Shown here: positions 8,774 to 15,522 of the stretch, in pieces
How the letters are laid out: each line of letters begins with the position of its first letter
How positions within the stretch are numbered: position 1 is the stretch's first letter
Assembly: GCF_051521495.1 (NCBI RefSeq)
Contig: NZ_CP150355.1
Coordinates: forward strand, 12,400,001-12,464,000
Reading direction: 5' to 3'
Length of the DNA: 64,000 bases
Source of the DNA: Sorangium sp051521495
GTDB lineage: Bacteria > Myxococcota_A > Polyangia > Polyangiales > Polyangiaceae
Translations under genes and position numbers: made by a program
The notes under the pieces: model-generated
The model's input: only the letters and a program-made list of their open reading frames with translations
Database searches by the model: none
What the model was told of the DNA's origin: nothing

Positions 8774-9880
8774 TCACAAGGCAGGGGGGCACGCCTCGCC
8801 GCGGACGTCGCCGATGAGGCTCGCGAGCCGCTGGGCAGGCAGCTCGCCGACGGCGCGCTCCACCTCCTGCCCGGCGGCGTCGACGCTGAGGAACGTCGGC
8901 ACGAAGCGCACGCCGTAGCGGGCGGCGAGGGCCCGCCCGCGGGGATCGTCGACCTGGATGCGCAGGACGGTGCCGGCGTCCTTGGCGCAGCGCGCCTCGA
9001 GATCCGTCACGAGCGGCGCCATGCGCTCGCACACCGTGCAGTGCGCGCTCTCGAACTCGAGCAGCCGAGGCATCCCCTCGGGCAGCGCGACATCCCCGTG
9101 CGCCACGGCGCCCTCCGGGGCCGCGCACGCGTCGGCGGGGCCGCTCTCGCAGGGCACGCCCGCATCCGCAGCCGCCGCGGGCGCCGGCGAGAGGGCGTCC
9201 AGGCGGCCGGCGGCGACCGCGATCCCGGCGGCCACGAGCAGCGCCCCCGTCAGGCGCTGGAGGGCCGGCGTGGCCGGCATCAGGCGGCGCGCGAGCTCGA
9301 CGGCCGCCGGCCCGACGAAGGCCGCGGCGACGAGCGGCGCGGCGAGGCCCGCGGCGTAAGCGCCGAGCTGGATCGCGCCGACGAGCGGGCTCGCGCCCGC
9401 GCTGGCCGCATAGGTCAACGCGGCGCCGAGCACCGGGCCGACGCACGGCGTCCACCCTGCGGCGAAGGCGATCCCGAAGAGCAGGCCTCCCCAGAAGCCG
9501 CCCGCGCCCGGGAGGCGGGAGAGGAGCGGACGCGCCTCGCGCTCCAGCCACGGGAGGCGCAGCACGCCGAGGAGCTTCGCGCCGAAGAGCGCCAGGATCA
9601 CGCCGGACGCGACGGTGAACGCGCGCCGATGGGGCGCGAGGACCTCGGCGATCGCCGAGGCGCCGGCGCCGAGCGCGACGAGCACGATCGCGAGGCCGAT
9701 CGCGAAGCCGACGCCGGCGAGGCGCACGCCGCGCTTCGCCGCCGCGCGGTCAGGACCGCCGAGCGCCCCGGCGCCGCCGAGGGCCGAGAGGTAGACGGGG
9801 AGCATCGGGAGCACGCAGGGCGACGCGAACGTCAGCAGCCCCGCGCCGAAGAGCGTCAACAATGAACCGATCGTCATCAT
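8774..9880 (-). CDS. CcdA-like membrane protein fused to a thioredoxin-like domain
   Basis: The 368-residue protein joins a DsbD/CcdA transmembrane module (about residues 1-235, with the signature LLTFASPCVLPMLPVYLSAL and a second conserved GWTPCVGPVLG) to a periplasmic thioredoxin-like domain with the active site HCTVC near residue 280 and the thioredoxin cis-proline region GVRFVPTFLS. It should move electrons from cytoplasmic thioredoxin across the membrane to external disulfides, for example in apocytochrome c or oxidised lipoproteins. Its start lies 21 bases after the anti-sigma stop, making it the third gene of a sigma/anti-sigma operon and suggesting that envelope or thiol stress is the signal. 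Confidence 0.88.
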   Translation of the reverse strand: MMTIGSLLTLFGAGLLTFASPCVLPMLPVYLSALGGAGALGGPDRAAAKRGVRLAGVGFAIGLAIVLVALGAGASAIAEVLAPHRRAFTVASGVILALFGAKLLGVLRLPWLEREARPLLSRLPGAGGFWGGLLFGIAFAAGWTPCVGPVLGAALTYAASAGASPLVGAIQLGAYAAGLAAPLVAAAFVGPAAVELARRLMPATPALQRLTGALLVAAGIAVAAGRLDALSPAPAAAADAGVPCESGPADACAAPEGAVAHGDVALPEGMPRLLEFESAHCTVCERMAPLVTDLEARCAKDAGTVLRIQVDDPRGRALAARYGVRFVPTFLSVDAAGQEVERAVGELPAQRLASLIGDVRGEACPPAL

Positions 9881-9901
9881 GGGTCCTCGCGATGGGCGGG
9901 A

Positions 9902-10645
9902 TCAGCGCCCGAAAAGCGCCGGCGCGAGCGCCGCTGCGTCCACTTCGGCGACCGCGAGCACCGGCTGCTCCACGCTCCTCGCGCAGATCGCGTTGCCGAG
10001 CGGCCCCTGGGTGCACCCCACGCCGCGCCCCGCGAGCGCGCGCGCCGCCGTCGCGGCGCCGGAGCCGGGCGGCGGCACGAACACCGTGAGCGGCTTGTCC
10101 CCGCTCGCGTACATGAGCGCCGCCGAGCGCGTGCCGCCGATCTGGCAGAGGCGCGCCCCGAGCAGCCGGGCGCCGGACACCGCGGGGACGGTCACCGCGT
10201 AGCCGAGCTTTCCCTCGAGCCACCCGGCGACGGCGCCCGGATCGGAGGACTCGAAGTCGCACGGGCGCTCGCGCGCGAAGCCGCGCAGGTGGTGGCTCAC
10301 GAGCTCGTCGGCCATCGCCGCGCTCACGCCTCGGCTCGGGCTTCCGACGAGCAGCGCGGCGGCCGCCGCGGCCGCGGCGAGGGCGGCCGTGATCGCCCAG
10401 GGGCCGCGGCGCCGCGCGCGCGCGTTTCGCGCGGCGGCCTCCGCCCGATCGCGCAGGCGCTTCGGGACCTCCCCGTCCGCCTTCGCGACGAGCGCGCGCC
10501 GGACGCTGCCGAGGACCTCCGCGGCGCGCCGGCAGGGCCCGCAGCCGGCGACGTGCGCCTCGATCCGCGCCGCGTCTTCGGGCGTCACCTCGTTGTCGTG
10601 CCACGCCGAAATGTTCTCGAACCACTCGCGGTTGCACCCTGCCAT
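9902..10645 (-). CDS. anti-sigma factor with zinc-finger N-terminus
   Basis: The start is the ATG at 10645, with a strong GAGGAG ribosome site 6-7 nt upstream. It overlaps the end of the sigma gene by 61 bases, suggesting translational coupling. The 247-residue protein has the ZAS motif H31-x3-C35-x2-C38 (HVAGCGPC), a basic segment, one transmembrane helix at about residues 82-101 (GPWAITAALAAAAAAAALLVG) and a periplasmic domain of about 145 residues containing at least four cysteines (in RPCDFESS, ARLCQIGG, GVGCTQG and AICARS). Family knowledge: ZAS domains bind and silence ECF sigma factors, often in response to redox. The external cysteines and the downstream disulfide reductase point to thiol sensing, by inference. 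Confidence 0.9.
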   Translation of the reverse strand: MAGCNREWFENISAWHDNEVTPEDAARIEAHVAGCGPCRRAAEVLGSVRRALVAKADGEVPKRLRDRAEAAARNARARRRGPWAITAALAAAAAAAALLVGSPSRGVSAAMADELVSHHLRGFARERPCDFESSDPGAVAGWLEGKLGYAVTVPAVSGARLLGARLCQIGGTRSAALMYASGDKPLTVFVPPPGSGAATAARALAGRGVGCTQGPLGNAICARSVEQPVLAVAEVDAAALAPALFGR

Positions 10646-11169
10646 GACGTCTCCTCGCACCGTTCGGAGAGGCCCTCGACGAGCGCGAGCCGCGCCCTCG
10701 AGAGCCGTGATCGCACCGTGCCCACCGGGCACGCCTGGAGATCGGCGATCTCCTCGTAGGAAAGCTCCTCCACCTCCCGCAGGAGCAGCGCCTCGCGCCA
10801 CTCCGGGGGCAAGCGCGCGAGCGCGCGCTCGACCTCGTCCGCGAAGCCGCGCTCGAGCAGCTCCGCCTCCAGATCTCCCTGCGGCTCCGGCACCGACTCG
10901 GCGCCGCGGCCGCCCTCGATCACCTCGAGCCGCTGCCGCGCGCCGCGCGTCGCGTTGAGCAGCACCGATCGCTCGATGCGGAGCAGCCACGCGCGCATGC
11001 GATCCTCGTTGCGCAGGTCGGCGTGCCGCTCGATCGCGCGCACGACCGTCGCCTGCGCCAGATCCTCGGCGTCCTGCTCCGAGCGTGTCAGGCGACGCGC
11101 CGCGCGCAGGAGGCACGGGAGCTCGGCGAGGAGCCGATCGACGAACGAGGTGTGGGGAGACGTGGGCAT
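10585..11169 (-). CDS. ECF RNA polymerase sigma factor
   Basis: A 194-residue sigma-70-like protein with only regions 2 and 4. Region 2 includes ARRLTRSEQDAEDLAQATVV and the DRMRAWLLRI segment. Region 4 is LPPEWREALLLREVEELSYEEIA followed by the helix-turn-helix CPVGTVRSRLSRAR. It should direct polymerase to a small regulon that probably includes its own operon. It is the first gene of a three-gene unit with the anti-sigma factor and the CcdA-thioredoxin protein. On the minus strand upstream there is a GGAAC, as in many ECF -35 elements, but no clear -10. The start is the ATG at 11169. Confidence 0.93.
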   Translation of the reverse strand: MPTSPHTSFVDRLLAELPCLLRAARRLTRSEQDAEDLAQATVVRAIERHADLRNEDRMRAWLLRIERSVLLNATRGARQRLEVIEGGRGAESVPEPQGDLEAELLERGFADEVERALARLPPEWREALLLREVEELSYEEIADLQACPVGTVRSRLSRARLALVEGLSERCEETSWQGATASGSRTFRRGTTTR

Positions 11170-11441
11170 GGGCTGGGCCGGGAGCAGGAGGGCTGTGCGC
11201 CGCCTCGTTCCCCAGACATTCTCAGGACACGGCGAGCCCCGAGAAAAGTTCCTGCTCGAGCGACGAGGTGCGAGCGGCTAGCTCGTCGCCTGGCCAGGCC
11301 CGAGCTGCGCGGGCGGCGGGGTCCGCGTGATGCTGCGCCAGGTGTCGACGGTGTCGACGGCCCAGTCCCGGTCCGCCTCGTCCTTGCACACGATGGTGCA
11401 GCGCGCGATCCGAGCCTGTCGCGCGGCGCGCTCCGCCGCGC

Positions 11442-12551
11442 TCAGCCGGCGATGCCGGGCCGTCTGGCCGAGAAGGGCGACAGATCGAGCGGCGGCTCCT
11501 CGCCGGCGATCAGCGCCGCCACGATCTTCGCGGTCACCGGGGCCAGCAGGACGCCGTTGCGGAAGTGCCCTGTCGCGAAGATCAGATTCGCGATCTCCCC
11601 CGCGCCGAGGATCGGCAGCGCGTCCTTCGGGTGGGGCCGGAGGCCGGCCCACGTCCTGCCGATCGGCGCGTCGCCGAGCGCTGGCGCGAGCCGGAGCGCC
11701 GCGGTCAGGAGGTCGCGGACGGCGCGCGACGTCACCGCGGTGACGTAGCCGGCGAACTCCGTGGTCGCGCCGACGAGCACGCGCCCGTCGTCGCGCGGCG
11801 ACAGGTAGCAGCCGGGGCCGTAGACCACCTGCGAGAGCACCGGCGACGCCGGCGTGAGCTCGACGATCTGCCCGCGCGCCGGGCGCACCGCGGAGGGCGC
11901 GAGGCCCGACGCCTCGAGCAGGGACGACCAGCTCCCCGCGGCGAGCACCGTCCAGCGCGCCTCGACCTTGGTTCCGTCCTCGAGCTGCGCGCCGCGCGCA
12001 TGTTCCCGCTCGACCACGATGCGCCGGACGGTCGCCCCCGTGCTGAACTGCACGCCCGCGCGCTCCGCCGCGATGCGCAGCGCGCGCATGAGCGACGGCG
12101 GATCGATGCGCGCCTCGTCGGCGAGCCACGCGCCGCCGGCGACCTCGTCGCAGAGCGCCGGCGCGTGCGCGCGCGCCCCGTCGCCGTCGCAGATCTCCAC
12201 GGCGAGGCCGGCTTCTCGCTGCCACGCGAGCTCGCGCGCGATCTCCTCGCGTCCCTCGGCGGTGAACGCAACGCGGAGGGCGCCGCTCTGCCGGTACCCG
12301 ACGTCGATCCCCGTCGCCTCGACGAGCGACGCGGCGAGCTCCGCATACAGGGCGCGGCTCGCGAGGCAGAGCCGCGCGAGGGGGCCGTCGCTCGTGGCCT
12401 CGAGCTGGGGACCGATGATCCCCGCCGCTGCCCAGGAAGCGCCCTCGCCCTGGTTTCGCTCGAGGACGCGGACAGACAGCCCGCGCCGCGCCAGGGCCAG
12501 CGCCGAGGCGCACCCGGCCACGCCGCCGCCGATCACCACCACGTCGCTCAT
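11442..12551 (-). CDS. thiO: FAD-dependent glycine oxidase-like protein (ThiO family)
   Basis: A 369-residue DAO-family flavoprotein. The Rossmann FAD motif VVVIGGGVAGCASALALARR is at the N-terminus, followed by the family segment GASWAAAGIIGPQLEA; WTVLAAGSWSS and the C-terminal WAGLRPHPKDALPILG and TGHFRNGVLLAP match ThiO. ThiO oxidises glycine to the imine used for the thiamine thiazole ring. No other thi gene or TPP riboswitch is seen nearby, so another amino-acid oxidase role is possible. The ATG at 12551 directly precedes the FAD motif; a longer start at 12629 would add an Arg-rich, unlikely N-terminus. Downstream, bases 11278-11441 hold an open, codon-biased minus frame without a clear start. 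Confidence 0.88.
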   Translation of the reverse strand: MSDVVVIGGGVAGCASALALARRGLSVRVLERNQGEGASWAAAGIIGPQLEATSDGPLARLCLASRALYAELAASLVEATGIDVGYRQSGALRVAFTAEGREEIARELAWQREAGLAVEICDGDGARAHAPALCDEVAGGAWLADEARIDPPSLMRALRIAAERAGVQFSTGATVRRIVVEREHARGAQLEDGTKVEARWTVLAAGSWSSLLEASGLAPSAVRPARGQIVELTPASPVLSQVVYGPGCYLSPRDDGRVLVGATTEFAGYVTAVTSRAVRDLLTAALRLAPALGDAPIGRTWAGLRPHPKDALPILGAGEIANLIFATGHFRNGVLLAPVTAKIVAALIAGEEPPLDLSPFSARRPGIAG

Positions 12552-12748
12552 CGGCGCGTGCATAGCACGCCGGGCGCCGAGGGCAGCCACCCAACCTGGA
12601 GCGCGTCGCCCGCGGCGCCTGCGGCGCACCGCGACATGGGATCAAGGGCTGCTTCGCGGGATCTGTCGACGCAAGGGAGGATCTCGCGGCGAGCGATGTG
12701 GGCCGGCGTTGGGCGTGCGTCTTCCGGGGCACCGGTGCTGCCGGGTGC
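12552..12748. other. intergenic lead-in to the repeat array
   Basis: No gene is seen between the ThiO start and the 32-bp array. Together with the array this makes about 520 bases without an intact gene. Confidence 0.5.
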
Positions 12749-13072
12749 GGGCAGGGGTAGGGGGAAGCACTGCGGAGGCCCGGCAGGGGTAGGGGGAAGC
12801 GCTGCGGAGACCCGGTAGGGGTAGGGGGAAGCGCTGCGGAGACCCGGCATGGGTAGGGGGAAGCGCTGCGGAGACCCGGCAGGGGTAGGAGGAGGCGCTG
12901 CGGAGACCCGGCAGGGGTAGGGGGAAGCGCTGCGGAGACCCGGCAGGGGTAGGGGGAAGCGCTGCGGAGATCCGGCAAGGGTGGGGGGAAGCGCTGCGGA
13001 GACCCGGCAAGGGTGGGGAAGCGTTGCGGAGACCCGGCAAGGGTGGGGAAGCGTTGCGGAGACCCGGCCAGG
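12749..13072. repeat. 32-bp tandem repeat array, about ten units
   Basis: Units resembling cggcaggggtagggggaagc + gctgcggagacc recur at a spacing of 32 bases (starts at 12781, 12813, 12845, 12877, 12909, 12941, 12973, 13005), then two 30-base units (13035, 13065) with a shortened G-run. Units vary by single bases. There are no unique spacers, so it is not CRISPR. One strand is rich in runs of G. The array ends inside what should be the first codons of the PIN-domain gene. Confidence 0.92.
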
Positions 13073-13494
13073 TCGACATGAACGTCGCCTCCGAGCTGCG
13101 CAAGGCAGGTGCGGCGCACCCGCGCTTCATCGACTTGGTCGACGCGCGTGAATCAGGACGCCATGTTTCTCTCCGTGCTCGTGGTGGGGGAGATCCGCCG
13201 CGGAATCGAGAACCTGCGTCGCAAGGATTCGGCACAAGCAGAGATTTTGGATACGTGGTTCGACCGCATCCTCGTATCGTCTCGTTTGGTGGGCGAATCT
13301 TGCCAGTCACTCAGGAGATCGCAGAAACCTGGGGCCGGCTGTCCGTGCCCGACAGATTGCCGACCGCCGATGGCCTCCTCGCAGCCACGGCCCTTGTGCA
13401 CAACCTCATCCTGGTCACCCGTAACACCCGCGACGTTGCGCGTATCGGCGTGAAGCTCCTCAATCCTTTCGACGAAGCCACCTCAGAGCCGTAA
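13072..13494 (+). pseudogene. VapC/FitB-type PIN-domain toxin, frameshifted and 5'-truncated
   Basis: Three consecutive segments in two frames together match a PIN ribonuclease. The first is VDMNVASELRKAG (normally VDTNVLSELRK). After a shift near 13141-13150 comes FLSVLVVGEIRRGIENLRR. After a return shift near 13275-13290 comes FGGRILPV...WGRLS...DGLLAATALVHNLILVTRN and the end LLNPFD. The acidic residues of a PIN active site can be assigned across the segments, but no single frame encodes them. The start codon and the usual upstream antitoxin are absent; the repeat array takes their place. This was a toxin of a VapBC-like module that cuts RNA, now inactive. Confidence 0.82.
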
Positions 13495-13609
13495 GAACAT
13501 CCGCACGCCCTGGTATAAGGCGTCGGGAGCGCGAGGATCTCCGAGACAACAGGCCTCTCGACGCCTCCGACGTCGCTCGCGTCAGCGTGGCGTGGGCGCG
13601 CAACGACCG

Positions 13610-14464
13610 CTACGCCGACGTCCCTCCGCCGGTCTCCTTGGCTGCTGTTGCAGGTTCGGGCGTCTTCGCCGCGGCCTCGGGTTCCGCGACTCCTGGTGCC
13701 TTTGCGACGTCGGGGGCCGCGACCTCCGGTGTCTGCGCCACGGCCTCCGGCGCCGCGACCTCCGGCGTCTGCGCCACGGCCTCCGGCGCCGCGACCTCCG
13801 GCGTCTGCGCCACGGCCTCCGGCGCCGCGACCTCCGGCGTCTGCGCCACGGCCTCCGGCGTCCGCGCCACGGCCTCCTGCGCCTTTGCAGCAGTCTTCGG
13901 CATCGTTGCGGCCTTGGGTGCCGCGCCCTCCGCCGTATTCGCCGCGTCCTCCAGCGCCGCGCCCTCCGCCGGCTTCGCCGGGGCCGCCTTCGCCTTCTTC
14001 TCCTTCGCCGCCTTCGCCTCGAGCGCGCCCGCCGCGATCGGCTCGCGCTTGCCGTGGCCGACCGCGCGCGGATCGCCGTACGGGAACGCCGCGCTGCCGC
14101 TCGCGTCGATCGGCTTGCGCGGGGCCTCCGGGTCCGTCGCCGGGCTCGGCGGCGGCGCGATCGGCCGCGGCGCGCGCAGCCGATTGCCCGGGCCGGCCTG
14201 CGTCCAGACCTGGACGTCGCCGAGCACGCGCGTCCTGTTCGCCAGCCGCCGCTGGCCCCGCGCGCCGAGCAGCTTCTCCAGGAACGTCGGGGGCGACGTC
14301 GCGCCGGGTTCCCCCTTCACCCAGCACGTGTAGTCGCCGATGCCGGTGCCCCGGAACGCCTCGCGGCAGACCGCTATCCCGAGCTCGGCCGCGATGTCGC
14401 TGAGGAGCCGACCCGGCGCGGTCTCGACGGTCCTGTGCTCGTTGATGAAGGTGACCTTGGGCAT
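13610..14464 (-). CDS. degenerate 2Fe-2S ferredoxin-like domain with Ala/Pro repeat tail
   Basis: The first ~90 residues look like a plant-type ferredoxin fold: VTFINEHRTVETAPGRLLSD, LGIAVCREAFRGTG, SPPTFLEKLLG, then RRLANRTRVLGDVQVWT. The usual four cysteines are not all kept: only Cys33 and one of the internal pair are visible, and the last position (normally RRLAC) is Asn. Cluster binding is therefore doubtful. The remainder is an Ala/Pro/Glu-rich, Lys-containing tail with 12-residue repeats (PEVAAPEAVAQT). The gene starts 40 bases after the stop of the upstream membrane-protein gene on the same strand, so the two are probably co-transcribed. Function unknown. Confidence 0.72.
   Translation of the reverse strand: MPKVTFINEHRTVETAPGRLLSDIAAELGIAVCREAFRGTGIGDYTCWVKGEPGATSPPTFLEKLLGARGQRRLANRTRVLGDVQVWTQAGPGNRLRAPRPIAPPPSPATDPEAPRKPIDASGSAAFPYGDPRAVGHGKREPIAAGALEAKAAKEKKAKAAPAKPAEGAALEDAANTAEGAAPKAATMPKTAAKAQEAVARTPEAVAQTPEVAAPEAVAQTPEVAAPEAVAQTPEVAAPEAVAQTPEVAAPDVAKAPGVAEPEAAAKTPEPATAAKETGGGTSA
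13719..13876 (-). repeat. 36-bp coding repeats in the ferredoxin-like protein tail
   Basis: Four near-identical 36-bp copies encode PEVAAPEAVAQT. The period is a multiple of three, in keeping with an expanded unstructured tail. Confidence 0.88.
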
Positions 14465-14504
14465 CGGTGGACGGGGAGCGTCCTGCTCCCCAGCGGCGAG
14501 CGCG

Positions 14505-15182
14505 TCAAGAACCGTGGCGCGCGTCCCTCGCGTCCCTCACGCGGTGGAGCACGCGCGCGATCCCGAACAGGTTCCAGCCCGCGAAGCCCAGGAACAGCGC
14601 GACGAGCGCGACCGCCCAGCGCGACGCGCGCGGCGAGCTGCCGTCGATGAGCAGCCAGGCGTCGTCCGTCACGGCCATCCCCGCCTGCTCCTCTACCTCG
14701 GCGGCCAGCCGCGCGTGCCGGATGCCCGCCTGCTTGAACGGCACGAGCCGCCCCGCGAACGTGCTCGGCGGGACGAAGCGCGGGCCCTCGAACCCCTCCG
14801 GCACCCGGATCTCCACCCACAGCCCCGGGTTGCCCGCCACCGGCGCCAGCCGGAACGAGTCGCCCTCCGCGGCCCGCCCGTATCGGATCGCGCCGCGCGT
14901 CCCGAGCAGGCCCACGGTCCGCACGTAGCGGTTCGCGAGGTCCGCCTGCGGGCGCAGCGACGCGAGCTCTCCCACGTCCGTCGGCTGGCCCGGCGACAGC
15001 GCGTAGCGCGCCTCGCCGAGGAGCGCGACCGCCATCCACAGCGCGGCGATCGCGGTCGCCGCCATCAGCGCCACCGTGACCGTGCGCTCCTGCTTCGGCG
15101 GCGACGGCAGCGCGAGCAGCTCCGGATCGGGCCCCGACACGTCGAGGCCATCGCCGCCCGGGCCACGCGGGCCGGGCGTCAT
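14505..15182 (-). CDS. membrane protein with two transmembrane helices, unknown function
   Basis: A 225-residue protein starting at the ATG 15182 (MTPGPRGPGGDG). After a ~40-residue Pro/Gly-rich cytoplasmic stretch there is a first helix (VTVALMAATAIAALWMAVAL), a soluble domain of about 120 residues containing YVRTVGLLGT and WVEIRVPEGFEGP, and a second helix near the C-terminus (ALVALFLGFAGWNLFGIA). The layout resembles a small envelope protein with a beta-rich periplasmic domain. The family is not recognised. It lies upstream of the ferredoxin-like gene in the same orientation. Its upstream region is occupied by the decayed Nudix copy. Confidence 0.75.
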   Translation of the reverse strand: MTPGPRGPGGDGLDVSGPDPELLALPSPPKQERTVTVALMAATAIAALWMAVALLGEARYALSPGQPTDVGELASLRPQADLANRYVRTVGLLGTRGAIRYGRAAEGDSFRLAPVAGNPGLWVEIRVPEGFEGPRFVPPSTFAGRLVPFKQAGIRHARLAAEVEEQAGMAVTDDAWLLIDGSSPRASRWAVALVALFLGFAGWNLFGIARVLHRVRDARDARHGS

Positions 15183-15260
15183 GGTTTCCAGGGTCGAGGT
15201 CGGATCGGTGGGCACGCTTCGTCGAGTATACAGCCGGAGCGCCGCCCGCGGTGCACCGCC

Positions 15261-15432
15261 GTCTCGCGGGTCCTCGCCGGCCTCGACCTTGCCGCCGCCG
15301 GGGAGCTCCCGGGAGCCCTCGGGGTGCGCGCCCACCTCGCGCTGCGTGAGCAGAACGCGGCCCGCTCGATGATGACGGGGACGAGGGGAGGAGCGGGCTC
15401 GGGCGTGGCGGACATGGGCGCGCAGGATGCCT
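15261..15432 (-). pseudogene. decayed duplicate of the Nudix gene at 7714
   Basis: Read on the minus strand, this stretch repeats the start of the intact Nudix gene: the same upstream bases, then ATG at 15415, MSATPEPAPPLV, then a 12-base deletion, VIIER, a frame change in the LLTQRK region and a recognisable GEL-to-GGGKVEA segment, after which similarity fades near the Nudix box. It has internal indels and no Nudix hydrolase residues in frame. It is a partial segmental duplication that now forms the upstream region of the membrane-protein gene. Confidence 0.85.
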
Positions 15433-15522
15433 CAAACGCCGATCGCGCGGACGGAACGCTCCCGAACAATCGCTCACCAGCGTCGCTCGGACGGTGACGA
15501 TGCCCTTGGCCGGACGCTCAAC

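Noticed and set aside
11278..11441. Small minus-strand gene after the ThiO-like gene
   Set aside because: The frame is open and codon-biased (ARCTIVCKDEADRDW), but there is no acceptable start; only a GTG giving 37 codons without a ribosome site.
12552..12748. TPP riboswitch upstream of the ThiO-like gene
   Set aside because: No thi-box consensus such as CTGAGA followed by the usual partner segments was seen; the region leads into the repeat array.
12749..13072. CRISPR-like array
   Set aside because: Whole units repeat head to tail with no unique spacers and no cas genes nearby; it is a minisatellite. The same applies to the 48-bp array at 30097.
13592..14650. Plus-strand ORF opposite the ferredoxin-like protein
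   Set aside because: Antisense to the Ala/Pro repeats; Arg/Leu-rich with no domain.
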